Of a stretch of DNA of 64,000 nt, positions 56,241-64,000 are shown one piece after another; the stretch's first letter is position 1; each line of letters begins with the position of its first letter. Both the position numbers and the translations under genes were made by a program. The DNA is taken from contig CAYSOA010000009.1 in the NCBI GenBank assembly GCA_964432565.1, positions 1 through 64,000 of the forward strand, written 5' to 3'. This DNA comes from CAIOHW01 sp964432565 (GTDB taxonomy: Bacteria > Bdellovibrionota > UBA1018). A model generated the notes under the pieces. That model saw only the letters and a program-made list of their open reading frames with translations, was not told the DNA's origin and searched no databases.

Positions 56241-59123
56241 ATGAAGACGATCCGGGGGGAATCCAAAAAACCGCGAGGCCTGCTCCAGAGAGAACATCTG
56301 GGCGGCCCCGAACGATCTGAAGCGACGGGCTCGGCACCCCTGCCGGGCGACCGTCCGGGTCTGCGTGCCTTCACCAACTTCCGACCTCCCGCTCCAGAAC
56401 CAGTGCCCTCCACGCCCTCGACCCCCGTCGCAGCATCGGCGCTGGCACTTGAAGCCTTTCCCGACCGTCCCCTCGTTCCGCCGCCGAATAATCCGCGCAC
56501 GCTCCTGCAAGGCACCAGAGCACCGGCTCGCCCCCAACCTCCGCCCCACCTTTCTTTTTTTGCGCCCACGCTGACGGCCCTGCTGCTTCGAATTCGAAGC
56601 CACCTCGAGTCCACCCCAGAACGCCTGATGGAGCTCAACCCGAGCCGACGAGACGCCATTTGCCACTACCTCGAACAACTGGCCGGTGGAGTTTCTCAGG
56701 ATTCTGCCACACGCCTCCAAGGCCTCTCCTCTACCGAGCGATTGCGGTACTGGACCAACTGGCGAAACCTCCCCTCCCATCATCACCAGGCACTACTGGT
56801 CTATTTCGAGGACGTCGCCCTCATGTCGCTGGCTCAGGCCATCCTGCTCAAGGCGTGGTCAGACCGAAGCGTGCGCAACTGGAAGCGCGAGGACCTTAAA
56901 GACCTCAACGCCGCGCTGCATGGTGCTCTGCGCCCCATGGTTCCGATGGATCGCGAGGGATGGCAGTTCACACGGCCGAATCTATTCTCCTGGTTCAAAC
57001 TTCCTCACGAAATTCAGGAGGCACTCTGGAGCGAATTCTCGGCGTGGCGGGTGCTCGACGAAGGCCCCGAACTGCTCATGGGACTCGTCGAGGCATCCCG
57101 ACAGATTCAACCCGACCGCCAGCGCCCGGTCGGATTCGACGATCGCGTCTACGCCGCACTCTGGAAGCACACTCCCGAGCCGGACTCGGCAATCCAGGGC
57201 CGTCTCAAGCGCTCGGGCTACAGCCCCACGCTTCGGGATGGCGCCATCGTGCGCAAAGGCCCGACCGACTGGTCGTGGTACTGCTGGGAAAGTGCTCCCT
57301 TCTCGCTTTACCTGGCCGAACTGAGTCTCCTCTGGTGGGGTCCCTCCTGTCCTCCCTACTGGAGCCTCGGATCCGGACTCGAATCGTCGATTCAATCCCA
57401 GCTTTCGCTGAACATTTCCGTCACCGGAAAGCCGATGGTCGCCCAGCGAATCCAGGAGATGGAGGCCTGCGACGTGGCGTGGGTGCTCGAAGAACAGGTG
57501 CTTCGCGGCTCCCAGCGCTCTCCCGAGGCCCAGGTTTTTCGGGAAACCATCGACGCCAACCCGTCTTTGAAGCGCCTGCGTACCGGCGGTACCAGCCGCG
57601 GTCACCTGCAGGCCTGCGTGGCCATGACGAAGCTTCGACCGGATGCCGTGCTTTGGTGGCTGAGAGAAGAGCGCCTGCACGCTTCTGATGGATCCGAGGC
57701 CCTGCAGTTTCTTTTGGACCGCGGCAAGCTGATCGCCGAGTGGGATTTTTCAGGCCTCTCCCTCGGATCGGCGACGACGACAGGAAAACCTGCCATCCCG
57801 AGGTATCTCTACCTTTTCAAGCGCGTCACCAACGTTCAGGATCGACTCGATCACCACCCGACGCGCCTCTGGGTTCGGGGACAGCTGCGCAGCCAGATTG
57901 AGATCCCCATGGTTCTGGAGGAGGCCCTGCAGCAGGGTCTGCTGGGTGGCGAGTCACAGGAAGCGACGAAAGCCGCACCCCAGCGGGGCTGGCAGATTCT
58001 GGGGCAGCGACATCCCCTCTCCCAGCGCGAGTGGGTGGACCAATGGCCAGAGGCCTCGGCGACCGAGGAGCTCGCTGAAATTCAGGCCCTTCGACGCCAG
58101 TCGCGCCCTCTGGCTTCGGTGGTCACCATTCGTGGTGCCGAGGCGGCATCATCGGCAGCCCGTGCCATCCTTCAGGGGCTGGCACCGAATTCGAGTACGA
58201 ATCGCGCCTTTCTCGTCGTCCCCTGTTTCGAGAATGGAAAACGGCGTCTGCGCACCCGATCGCCAGATTCCGGCACGGCCGAGTCGGACGGTTTCACGCT
58301 CATCGCGCCCGATGAAATGCTGGTCGCCCCACTACGCGCCTACCTGGAGTCCGACCTTGTGGTGACCTGGCTGGACCACAAGGCTTCGCGAAAAAATCAG
58401 CGCTGGGCCCTGAAGGAGCAGGACCTCAAGATCCTGCCCGTTCCGGAACGTCTGCTTCAGACTGCAGGATCTGGCGTCTCGGCCGACGCTCCGACATTCG
58501 CACTACCCCTTCCGGGTCGCTGGGAAAAACTCGCTTCCGACCTTCACGTCGCCCCGAAAAATGTGCGTCAGGCCCTGGGGGAGCTGCAACACGATGCGGC
58601 AGGAGACTTCGTTCGCAGCGTGGTTTTCGTGCGTGCCGCGCGAATCCTGCACGAGCGCCGGCAGCTGGCGCGCCAGATCTCCAACCTGATCACCGACGAT
58701 GGGTCGGTCCGGTGGCGAGAGCTGGTTCGAACCTTCTCCAACTCGGATTTCGTTCCCGTCTCGTTTCATCCCGAAATCAGCATTTCCGGAAACATGCCGA
58801 TTCAGACGCCCATCGTTCACCAGACTACGCTCAAATCACCACAGGCGATTGTTCTCGCGACGGAAGCCGGTCAGCAGATGATGCTCGAGATCCCGAACCG
58901 GCTGCTGATGGATGTGATCTGGGACCAGATTCGCACTCTCGACCGACCGACGTGGAGCGAAGTGGTCGAGTTCGTCAGAGCTCCACGTCGCTCCGAATCT
59001 CTCGAATCCCGGGCAGCCGACCTGATTCGAGTCCAGGGAGAGCACCAGGCCATGGTGTCCCACCTCGAAGCGGTGCTGGCCGAAACGATTCACGCCCTCG
59101 TCAGATCGTCTGACGCTTGCTGA
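56241..59123 (+). CDS. Large protein resembling a degenerate N6-adenine DNA methyltransferase
   Basis: 960 residues with a Pro-rich disordered N-terminus (about 1-105). The middle resembles Eco57I/TaqI-type methyltransferases: SLGSGLE near 373 stands where the SAM-binding GSG would be; ANPSLKR at 439-445 stands where NPPY would be; and LRPDAVLWWLREERL followed by LLDRGKLIAEWDFS resembles the segment after NPPY. Near 700 LESDLVVTWLDHKASRKNQR and LKILPVPERL resemble the TaqI-type specificity region. The catalytic NPPY is lost (NPSL), so activity is doubtful. This is pattern-based inference. Its 3' end overlaps the convergent gene by 23 nt. Confidence 0.6.
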   Translation: MKTIRGESKKPRGLLQREHLGGPERSEATGSAPLPGDRPGLRAFTNFRPPAPEPVPSTPSTPVAASALALEAFPDRPLVPPPNNPRTLLQGTRAPARPQPPPHLSFFAPTLTALLLRIRSHLESTPERLMELNPSRRDAICHYLEQLAGGVSQDSATRLQGLSSTERLRYWTNWRNLPSHHHQALLVYFEDVALMSLAQAILLKAWSDRSVRNWKREDLKDLNAALHGALRPMVPMDREGWQFTRPNLFSWFKLPHEIQEALWSEFSAWRVLDEGPELLMGLVEASRQIQPDRQRPVGFDDRVYAALWKHTPEPDSAIQGRLKRSGYSPTLRDGAIVRKGPTDWSWYCWESAPFSLYLAELSLLWWGPSCPPYWSLGSGLESSIQSQLSLNISVTGKPMVAQRIQEMEACDVAWVLEEQVLRGSQRSPEAQVFRETIDANPSLKRLRTGGTSRGHLQACVAMTKLRPDAVLWWLREERLHASDGSEALQFLLDRGKLIAEWDFSGLSLGSATTTGKPAIPRYLYLFKRVTNVQDRLDHHPTRLWVRGQLRSQIEIPMVLEEALQQGLLGGESQEATKAAPQRGWQILGQRHPLSQREWVDQWPEASATEELAEIQALRRQSRPLASVVTIRGAEAASSAARAILQGLAPNSSTNRAFLVVPCFENGKRRLRTRSPDSGTAESDGFTLIAPDEMLVAPLRAYLESDLVVTWLDHKASRKNQRWALKEQDLKILPVPERLLQTAGSGVSADAPTFALPLPGRWEKLASDLHVAPKNVRQALGELQHDAAGDFVRSVVFVRAARILHERRQLARQISNLITDDGSVRWRELVRTFSNSDFVPVSFHPEISISGNMPIQTPIVHQTTLKSPQAIVLATEAGQQMMLEIPNRLLMDVIWDQIRTLDRPTWSEVVEFVRAPRRSESLESRAADLIRVQGEHQAMVSHLEAVLAETIHALVRSSDAC

Positions 59124-60966
59124 TCGGCAGCGGCTGCGAGGCGACGGCCGACACCCACTCCCAGTACCGAATCTCTGCAGGACGCCAACGTCGATCGGAG
59201 GCCTGCCATGCCAGTTCGCGAACCTGTTCGGTCGAAACGTCCTCTCTCAGCAGCGCACGGTGAAGCAGTTTTCCCAGGATCTGCCCGAGGTAGCGCGACG
59301 CCAGCCATAGGGCAAACCGCGAGTGAACCGCCGTGACCCCGCTCTGCTGCAGCACCTGCGCGACGACTCCCGCAATGCCGGGCGCTGAGAGCCGTCCGGG
59401 CAGGAGCTCTGCCTCAAACCTTCGAGTGCGCTCGAGGAATCGAGCCTGCTCTTCCAGTCCCGTCAAAGTAAAAAGGCGGGCCTGCCGCTCATGCCAATAG
59501 TCTCCGCCGCTTCTAGACAAACGCCCCTGCTGTCCCCTTAATTCGAGGTAGCGCTGCAGATGGTCCTCGGGAAGGTCGCATTTGCGGCGAGGATTCACGA
59601 GCAGGCTGCCAAAGAAGCCGAAAGCATGATCCATCACAGACTGAAAAAACGAATCGATCGTCTCGCCAAAAAAGGGCGCAAGCGGAGAATGACCTTTGGC
59701 CAGTACGATGGCTGCCAGCTCGGCCGCTCCATTGACGGACGGAGTACCGAGATAGACCAGGCCCGTCCGGGGAACGAAAAACCTGGCATTGTAACGCACC
59801 AGCATCGACACGAGGCGACGCTCTGCAGGAAGAAGACGCGTATCGGAGCGAAGGGAATCGACGAAATCGGCACTGTAGACGCTCTGGACTGCTAGTCGTT
59901 CGAACTCTGGAGGGGGCAGCCGCAGAAAACTGGCCATGGCATCGCCATAAGACTGCATGCGCGACAGGGCATCGCTCTCCAGATCACACAGAAACTCGTC
60001 ATCATCCGCCTCGGGATGCGAGGAGATCGAGCCCCCAGCCTCCGACTTGAGATGCAGCGTTCCCGACTGGGGAAGCCGATCCGTGCCATGGCCAACGCCT
60101 TCGGCCCAGCTGACCAGCGACTGCAGTTTGTTCCACGGCGTGCTCGAAATGACGTGAAAGTTTCTCGAGTTCAGCTTGAGAACATCCTGTGAATGCTCCG
60201 CTCCGCGACCTGCAAGCTTCCAGTAGAGCGAATCATTGTTCTGATGGACGCTGATCCAGTCCAGCTTTCGTCCAAGCGACTTTCTGGCGACCCGATCCAG
60301 CATGGCCGGCAGATGCGAGGCACCCACGTGAAGCTCGCCGTACAACACGACGACGTGTGGAGGCGGAAAGGAGTCTCCGGCATGAAGAAAGGCATCCACG
60401 ATCACGCCGGCAGCCCACAAATCGCGTTCTCGCAGGTCATCTCCGTCAACTCGGGATCGCCACAAAGGAAGCTCACGAGGCCGGTTGAGGGCCAGCATCC
60501 TGACGCCGTTGCGACGGGCCCAGTCGAGCAGCGGAGCATAATTGCCCCAGGGAAACCCCCACTCTTCGCGATACCGAATCTTCTGCAGAAAGGTATCCGC
60601 ATCCATGACGCCCGACTGATAGGCATCGAGTTCCGCCTGACGATGACTCGGAACAAACTCCAGCCCAAGAAGCCATCGCTCTCCGGCACGGTGGACGTCC
60701 TGCACCAGGCGCAGGGCCGTCCTCTGCGCCTGTCCAAGCGTATGGTAGTCGGCAATGAAAGTAACGTCGGCGGAGCGCATCCGGTCGGACAACTTCTGCC
60801 GTGAACTGGCCTCGGAACGTCGTGAACACTTCTTGAAATCGGCGGCATACGTCCGCTCGTAACGAACGATCGCTTCGGGGAGCCGTCCGACCAGGCGCTC
60901 GGCCTCCAGCTTCAGGGATCCGTGAATGTCCTTCTGAAGCTGGAGCAGCCGGCCTCTCGCCCGCAT
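59101..60966 (-). CDS. Large ChaN/Tiki-like cytoplasmic protein in two-component operon
   Basis: 621 residues from ATG 60966 (TGATG overlap with the previous gene). Residues about 60-290 resemble ChaN: VTFIADYHTLGQAQRTAL corresponds to the GE-H motif with an aspartate/tyrosine change, WLLGLEFV follows, and VVVLYGELHVGASHLPAML is the distal GxxH-like site. The C-terminal half is helical and unique. There is no signal peptide, unlike the relative at 44904-45809. It is the last gene of the operon with a histidine kinase and NtrC-type regulator. Confidence 0.6.
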   Translation of the reverse strand: MRARGRLLQLQKDIHGSLKLEAERLVGRLPEAIVRYERTYAADFKKCSRRSEASSRQKLSDRMRSADVTFIADYHTLGQAQRTALRLVQDVHRAGERWLLGLEFVPSHRQAELDAYQSGVMDADTFLQKIRYREEWGFPWGNYAPLLDWARRNGVRMLALNRPRELPLWRSRVDGDDLRERDLWAAGVIVDAFLHAGDSFPPPHVVVLYGELHVGASHLPAMLDRVARKSLGRKLDWISVHQNNDSLYWKLAGRGAEHSQDVLKLNSRNFHVISSTPWNKLQSLVSWAEGVGHGTDRLPQSGTLHLKSEAGGSISSHPEADDDEFLCDLESDALSRMQSYGDAMASFLRLPPPEFERLAVQSVYSADFVDSLRSDTRLLPAERRLVSMLVRYNARFFVPRTGLVYLGTPSVNGAAELAAIVLAKGHSPLAPFFGETIDSFFQSVMDHAFGFFGSLLVNPRRKCDLPEDHLQRYLELRGQQGRLSRSGGDYWHERQARLFTLTGLEEQARFLERTRRFEAELLPGRLSAPGIAGVVAQVLQQSGVTAVHSRFALWLASRYLGQILGKLLHRALLREDVSTEQVRELAWQASDRRWRPAEIRYWEWVSAVASQPLPISKRQTI

Positions 60967-61661
60967 CAGTGCCCCCCGTGTTTTAGTGCAAGGACGACAC
61001 GGCAGACGGTCACCGGAGAGTGAGACTCGGGAAATACCAGCGTCGCCTGGGGCAGGAGTTCCGCCGAATACCCGAACAGCCAATCCCGATGAGCGGCACA
61101 TAGTGCGTCGGCAAGAGGGGCGCTCTGGAGCAGGGGATCCCGATGCGGACAATTCCCGCGAAGCCATTCGATTCGATCCGGAAGCTCGCGGACCACGAAA
61201 AGCGAAGCCTCAGAGGGCGCCTCGAGCCAACCCAGGGCCGACTGCTCGAGGCAAAGTGCGTGCGAGGACAGGGAGCCGTTGCCTACCGCTGTTTGCGATC
61301 GCAGGGCAGCGGCAGCCGCCGCTCCCTGTCGGCGTGCAATTCGAGCCAGCTCGGGCTCATCCTCAAGGCGATCCAGCACGCGACTGATGACCGACTGTTC
61401 GAAAAAGCGAATATCCCTCGAAAGCTGCGATAACCCCTCTTCAGGAGTCAGCGCACCGATCTCGGTTTCACACCACGACTTGAATTCATCGGCTGTCGCC
61501 GTTTCCGGCACCCGTTCGAGTCGACGCCCCGGTCCACCCTGCAGGCCTCCGCCGAGGTGTCGCTGCCAGGCGCGCCCCAGCTCGAGCCGCTGGAGGAGCC
61601 CCGAAAGCGTCTGCACATGCAGCCACGACACCGGCCGCTCGAGCCAGGGATAGTCACGCAT
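60966..61661 (-). CDS. Cytoplasmic protein of unknown function in two-component operon
   Basis: 231 residues with no signal peptide. A helical first half ends in an Ala-rich stretch (RRQGAAAAAALRSQ). The second half contains cysteine and histidine residues (LRGNCPHRDPLLQSAPLADA, LCAAHRDWLFGYS) that could bind a metal or belong to a sensor fold. No family recognised. It overlaps the regulator gene by 8 nt and the ChaN-like gene by one base. Confidence 0.6.
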   Translation of the reverse strand: MRDYPWLERPVSWLHVQTLSGLLQRLELGRAWQRHLGGGLQGGPGRRLERVPETATADEFKSWCETEIGALTPEEGLSQLSRDIRFFEQSVISRVLDRLEDEPELARIARRQGAAAAAALRSQTAVGNGSLSSHALCLEQSALGWLEAPSEASLFVVRELPDRIEWLRGNCPHRDPLLQSAPLADALCAAHRDWLFGYSAELLPQATLVFPESHSPVTVCRVVLALKHGGH

Positions 61662-63000
61662 GGGGCGATTCGCCCTCCTCGCGTCGATCGAGTTTGCGAT
61701 AAATGGTTCTTGAAGTGATTCCCAGGAGTCGGGCGGTCAGGGCCTTGTCGCCATCGGTGGCCTCAAGAGTCCTTCGAATCAGCAGATCTTCGACATCCCT
61801 CAGCGCCGTCCCCAGAGGAACTGCGATGCTCCCGTGCAGAGAAGCATCAGGAACACCTGCCTGCAGCGTCGCCGGAAGGTCTGAAGACTCAATGCGATCC
61901 GAAGAGCTCAGGACCACGGCACGCTCGACGGCATTGAACAGCTCGCGAACGTTGCCGGGCCAGGAATGAGACGTCAGAAGGCGCTCGGCGTCAGAGGAAA
62001 AACCGAGAAGCCGCTTTCCGTGGCGCGACCCCGCCTCAACAAGAAACTGCCTCGCCAGGGGCAGAACATCCTCGCTGCGCTCCCGAAGTGCGGGAACCTG
62101 AAGGACGATCACTTCGAGACGATACAGCAGATCCTCCCGAAAACGCCCCTGAGCGACCAGTTCGCGAAGGTTCTGATGAGTGGCCGCCAGCACACGAACA
62201 TCCACTCGCGTCGTCCGAGTGGAGCCGACTCGGCGCACCTCTCCCTCCTGCAGGACCCGCAGGAGCTTCGACTGAAGCAGCAGCGGCATGTCTCCGATCT
62301 CATCAAGAAGCAGCGTTCCTCCGCTGGCCGCCTCGAACAACCCCTTTCGGGCGTGATCCGCTCCGGAGAAGGCCCCCTTCTCGCATCCGAACAACTCGGA
62401 CTCGAGCAGGTTGTCTGGAATGGCGGCACAGTTGATCGCGACAAACGGACCCGTTGCGCGGGCACTGGCCTCGTGAAGCTCGCGAGCAATTCGTTCCTTG
62501 CCGGCCCCACTCTCGCCCTGAATCAGGACCGTGGCCTGCGTCCTTGCCACCTTACGTACCTGTTCCCGCAGCATGGCCATGCGCGTGGAGTGCCCCTGCG
62601 AACCCGACTCCGGCATCTGAACCGAACGGCTGAGCGCGAGTTCGATGGCATCCACCAACTGCTTCTTTTTGAACGGTTTCGAGAGAAAGTCGACGGCACC
62701 GATCTTCATCGCCCAAACGGCGTCCTCGATGCTTCCGAAGGCGGTCATGAGCACGACCGGAATGCGACAGGAAATCGCCGAAAGCGCCTTGAGAAACTCC
62801 AGTCCCGTCATCCGCGGCATGCGCACATCCGTCAGGATCGCATCAATGCGTTCCCCATCGCTCCTTTCGCTGGAGCGCACGAATTCCAGGGCCTCCTCGC
62901 CGTCCCGTGCGACGACCACTCGAAATCCGGCCCACTCGAGGATTCTTCGAGTCGAATCGAGTCCCTGCACATCATCGTCCACAACCAGAATGGTTTTCAT
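61654..63000 (-). CDS. NtrC-family sigma-54-dependent response regulator
   Basis: 448 residues. Receiver domain 1-125 has the acidic cluster DDD (8-10), phospho-acceptor D58 (ILTDVRMPRMTG), Thr (LMTAFGS) and Lys (LSKPFKK). The AAA+ domain carries Walker A GESGAGKE, Walker B LLLDEIGDMP and the sigma-54 contact loop as GAFSGA (about residue 212) in place of the usual GAFTGA. The C-terminus is a Fis-type helix-turn-helix (KALTARLLGITSRTIYRKL). It activates sigma-54 promoters after phosphorylation by the kinase encoded upstream, whose stop overlaps its start. Confidence 0.95.
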   Translation of the reverse strand: MKTILVVDDDVQGLDSTRRILEWAGFRVVVARDGEEALEFVRSSERSDGERIDAILTDVRMPRMTGLEFLKALSAISCRIPVVLMTAFGSIEDAVWAMKIGAVDFLSKPFKKKQLVDAIELALSRSVQMPESGSQGHSTRMAMLREQVRKVARTQATVLIQGESGAGKERIARELHEASARATGPFVAINCAAIPDNLLESELFGCEKGAFSGADHARKGLFEAASGGTLLLDEIGDMPLLLQSKLLRVLQEGEVRRVGSTRTTRVDVRVLAATHQNLRELVAQGRFREDLLYRLEVIVLQVPALRERSEDVLPLARQFLVEAGSRHGKRLLGFSSDAERLLTSHSWPGNVRELFNAVERAVVLSSSDRIESSDLPATLQAGVPDASLHGSIAVPLGTALRDVEDLLIRRTLEATDGDKALTARLLGITSRTIYRKLDRREEGESPHA

Positions 63001-64000
63001 GCCTGAACCTCGCCCCCGGGAATCGAATCCATTGCCGTGCCGGATTCATCCTCAATCATCCCCCGCTCGAATGAAGCGGGCAGGACGACCAGAAAGCTTG
63101 CGCCACCAGGTGCGTCTCCACCCGTCGCATCGCTGCCTCGCGCGGTGACTTCGACACGTCCATTGTGCTGTTCGACGACGCGCTTGACCCACGAAAGCCC
63201 CAGCCCGGTACCCTGGGCGCGCGTCGTGGAAAAAGGTGAAAAGAGTCGGGGAAGAATTTCACCCGAAATTCCGGGACCATTGTCGCCAATGCGAACCCAG
63301 ACCGAACCGGCCTCGGTAACTCCCAGGCTCCACTCAATCTTCGGCTGGGGAACTCCCTCGACTGCCTGAATCGCATTGCGCATGAGATTGCCGAGAGCCT
63401 GTTCCAGGCTGTCCCGATCTCCTAACAGTTCGAGCGAAACACCGGCCGGGCGAACCCAGTCGACCCGCACTCCCTGTCTCTCGCATGCGGGTGCATAGGT
63501 GGCCAGAACCCGCTCCAGCACTTCGCCGAGATCCATGCGAACACGATGTCCCGACGAGGTTCTTGAAAACTTCAGGTAGTTCTCGGTGATCGCGCTGAGG
63601 CGCTCGACCGATTCAAGAATCGACTGCAACGACTGCTTGAGTGCCGGATCACCCGCCTGCTGCGCACGATCGATGGCCATCTCGGCCTCGAGTCCGATGG
63701 AATGGAGCGGATTTCGAACCTCGTGGGCCACCTGTGCCGACAGCCGACCGATGGCTGCAAGACTTTCAGCCTCTCGAAGCCGCTCCCGAAGGCGCCCGAG
63801 TTCCCGCAGCTCGTGGTTCTGGGCCTCGAGCATGGCCGTTTGTTCCTGCACGACCCGCTCTCGCTCGAGAACGGCGGTCGCCATCGAATGAAATTCGCGG
63901 GCAAGATCGCTGACCTCATCGCTCCGCTGGAGGGGAAACTGCGACAGGAAGTCCTTGTCCTCACGACTCAGTCCACGACGCTTGATTTCACGCGCGAGCT
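62997..64000 (-). CDS. Sensor histidine kinase, N-terminus outside window
   Basis: The frame is open to the window edge, so the 5' end is missing. The visible part begins with the end of a HAMP domain (SDEVSDLAREFHSMATAVL), then a coiled-coil and the H-box AHEVRNPLHSIGLEAEM with the phosphorylated histidine. LGNLMRNAIQAV is the N-box, IGDNGPGIS the G1-box and GTGLGLSWVKRVV the G2-box. A membrane-bound sensor region must lie beyond 64000. It pairs with the NtrC-type regulator. The input signal is unknown. Confidence 0.95.
   Translation of the reverse strand, partial: LAREIKRRGLSREDKDFLSQFPLQRSDEVSDLAREFHSMATAVLERERVVQEQTAMLEAQNHELRELGRLRERLREAESLAAIGRLSAQVAHEVRNPLHSIGLEAEMAIDRAQQAGDPALKQSLQSILESVERLSAITENYLKFSRTSSGHRVRMDLGEVLERVLATYAPACERQGVRVDWVRPAGVSLELLGDRDSLEQALGNLMRNAIQAVEGVPQPKIEWSLGVTEAGSVWVRIGDNGPGISGEILPRLFSPFSTTRAQGTGLGLSWVKRVVEQHNGRVEVTARGSDATGGDAPGGASFLVVLPASFERGMIEDESGTAMDSIPGGEVQA

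Noticed and set aside
1..64000. CRISPR arrays, rRNA or tRNA genes, prophage or insertion-sequence transposases
   Set aside because: None seen: the only repeats are short intragenic palindromes without spacers, no transposase-like protein is present, and the intergenic spaces are mostly too short. A tRNA-finding or covariance-model scan would be needed to exclude small RNA genes.

Overview
The window is a 64 kb piece of a GC-rich (roughly 60% by eye) Gram-negative chromosome, closed-packed with genes whose start and stop codons very often overlap (ATGA, TGATG, TAATG). It is probably a draft or metagenome scaffold, because it carries one run of exactly 100 Ns. The protein content (many lipoproteins and outer-membrane barrels, AgmX/PglI-type C-terminal domains, two ExbD plus one ExbB motor subunits with TPR proteins, ChaN-like proteins, a 'myxo-type' beta-barrel) points to a deltaproteobacterial-type organism such as Bdellovibrionota or Myxococcota. 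That placement is inference from gene families, not from a marker gene.

Layout. 1-2.4 kb: a cysteine-rich exported protein (cut by the window edge) translationally coupled to an RluA-type pseudouridine synthase. 2.4-6.7 kb: a small barrel, a FAD monooxygenase resembling squalene epoxidase and, divergently, a triterpene cyclase whose active-site motif is of the oxidosqualene type (DCTA) on a squalene-hopene-cyclase-like body. 6.7-12 kb: a TetR - TolC-like - RND efflux operon lacking an adaptor gene. 12-14.7 kb: two exported proteins, the second broken by the assembly gap. 14.7-21 kb: a 2OG-Fe(II) oxygenase fused to a TonB/AgmX-like tail, then a YiiX-like amidase, an EF-hand lipoprotein and a barrel protein. 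21-29.9 kb: prohibitin, EI24, RecX, DUF493, SlyD, a large metalloprotease/propeller/barrel protein, an atypical response regulator, a phosphopantetheinyl transferase and an HD hydrolase. 29.9-31.1 kb: an isolated AAA/DUF4143 ATPase with its own operator-like palindrome.

31.5-44.7 kb (minus strand) is the highlight: a long, almost gap-free operon encoding an ExbB/TolQ-like and two ExbD/TolR-like motor subunits, a 915-residue periplasmic TPR protein, a small exported protein, a GltG/AgmX-like transmembrane protein, an Ig-like lipoprotein, a beta-barrel, a second TPR-type protein, a von Willebrand A lipoprotein with an intact MIDAS motif, and a distal amidoligase-like protein. It has the composition of the Agl-Glt gliding machinery of Myxococcus xanthus, with a CglB-like adhesin built into the same transcription unit.

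44.9-56.1 kb: a ChaN-like protein, a basic nucleic-acid-binding-like protein, an SDR dehydrogenase, small unknowns, PIN-PhoH, a CHAP-like cysteine peptidase, a PorV-like barrel with a lipoprotein, and a housekeeping operon (unknown, RsmD, CoaD, aspartate aminotransferase). 56.2-64 kb: a degenerate adenine-methyltransferase-like protein, then an operon of a histidine kinase (cut by the edge), an NtrC-type regulator, an unknown protein and a ChaN-like protein.

A second theme is sequence-level rather than gene-level: GC-rich, 24-bp-period palindromic repeats sit inside coding sequences. One 58-bp copy is 55/58 identical between the cyclase gene and an exbD gene 38 kb away but is read in different frames, so it behaves like a mobile or amplifying nucleotide element.
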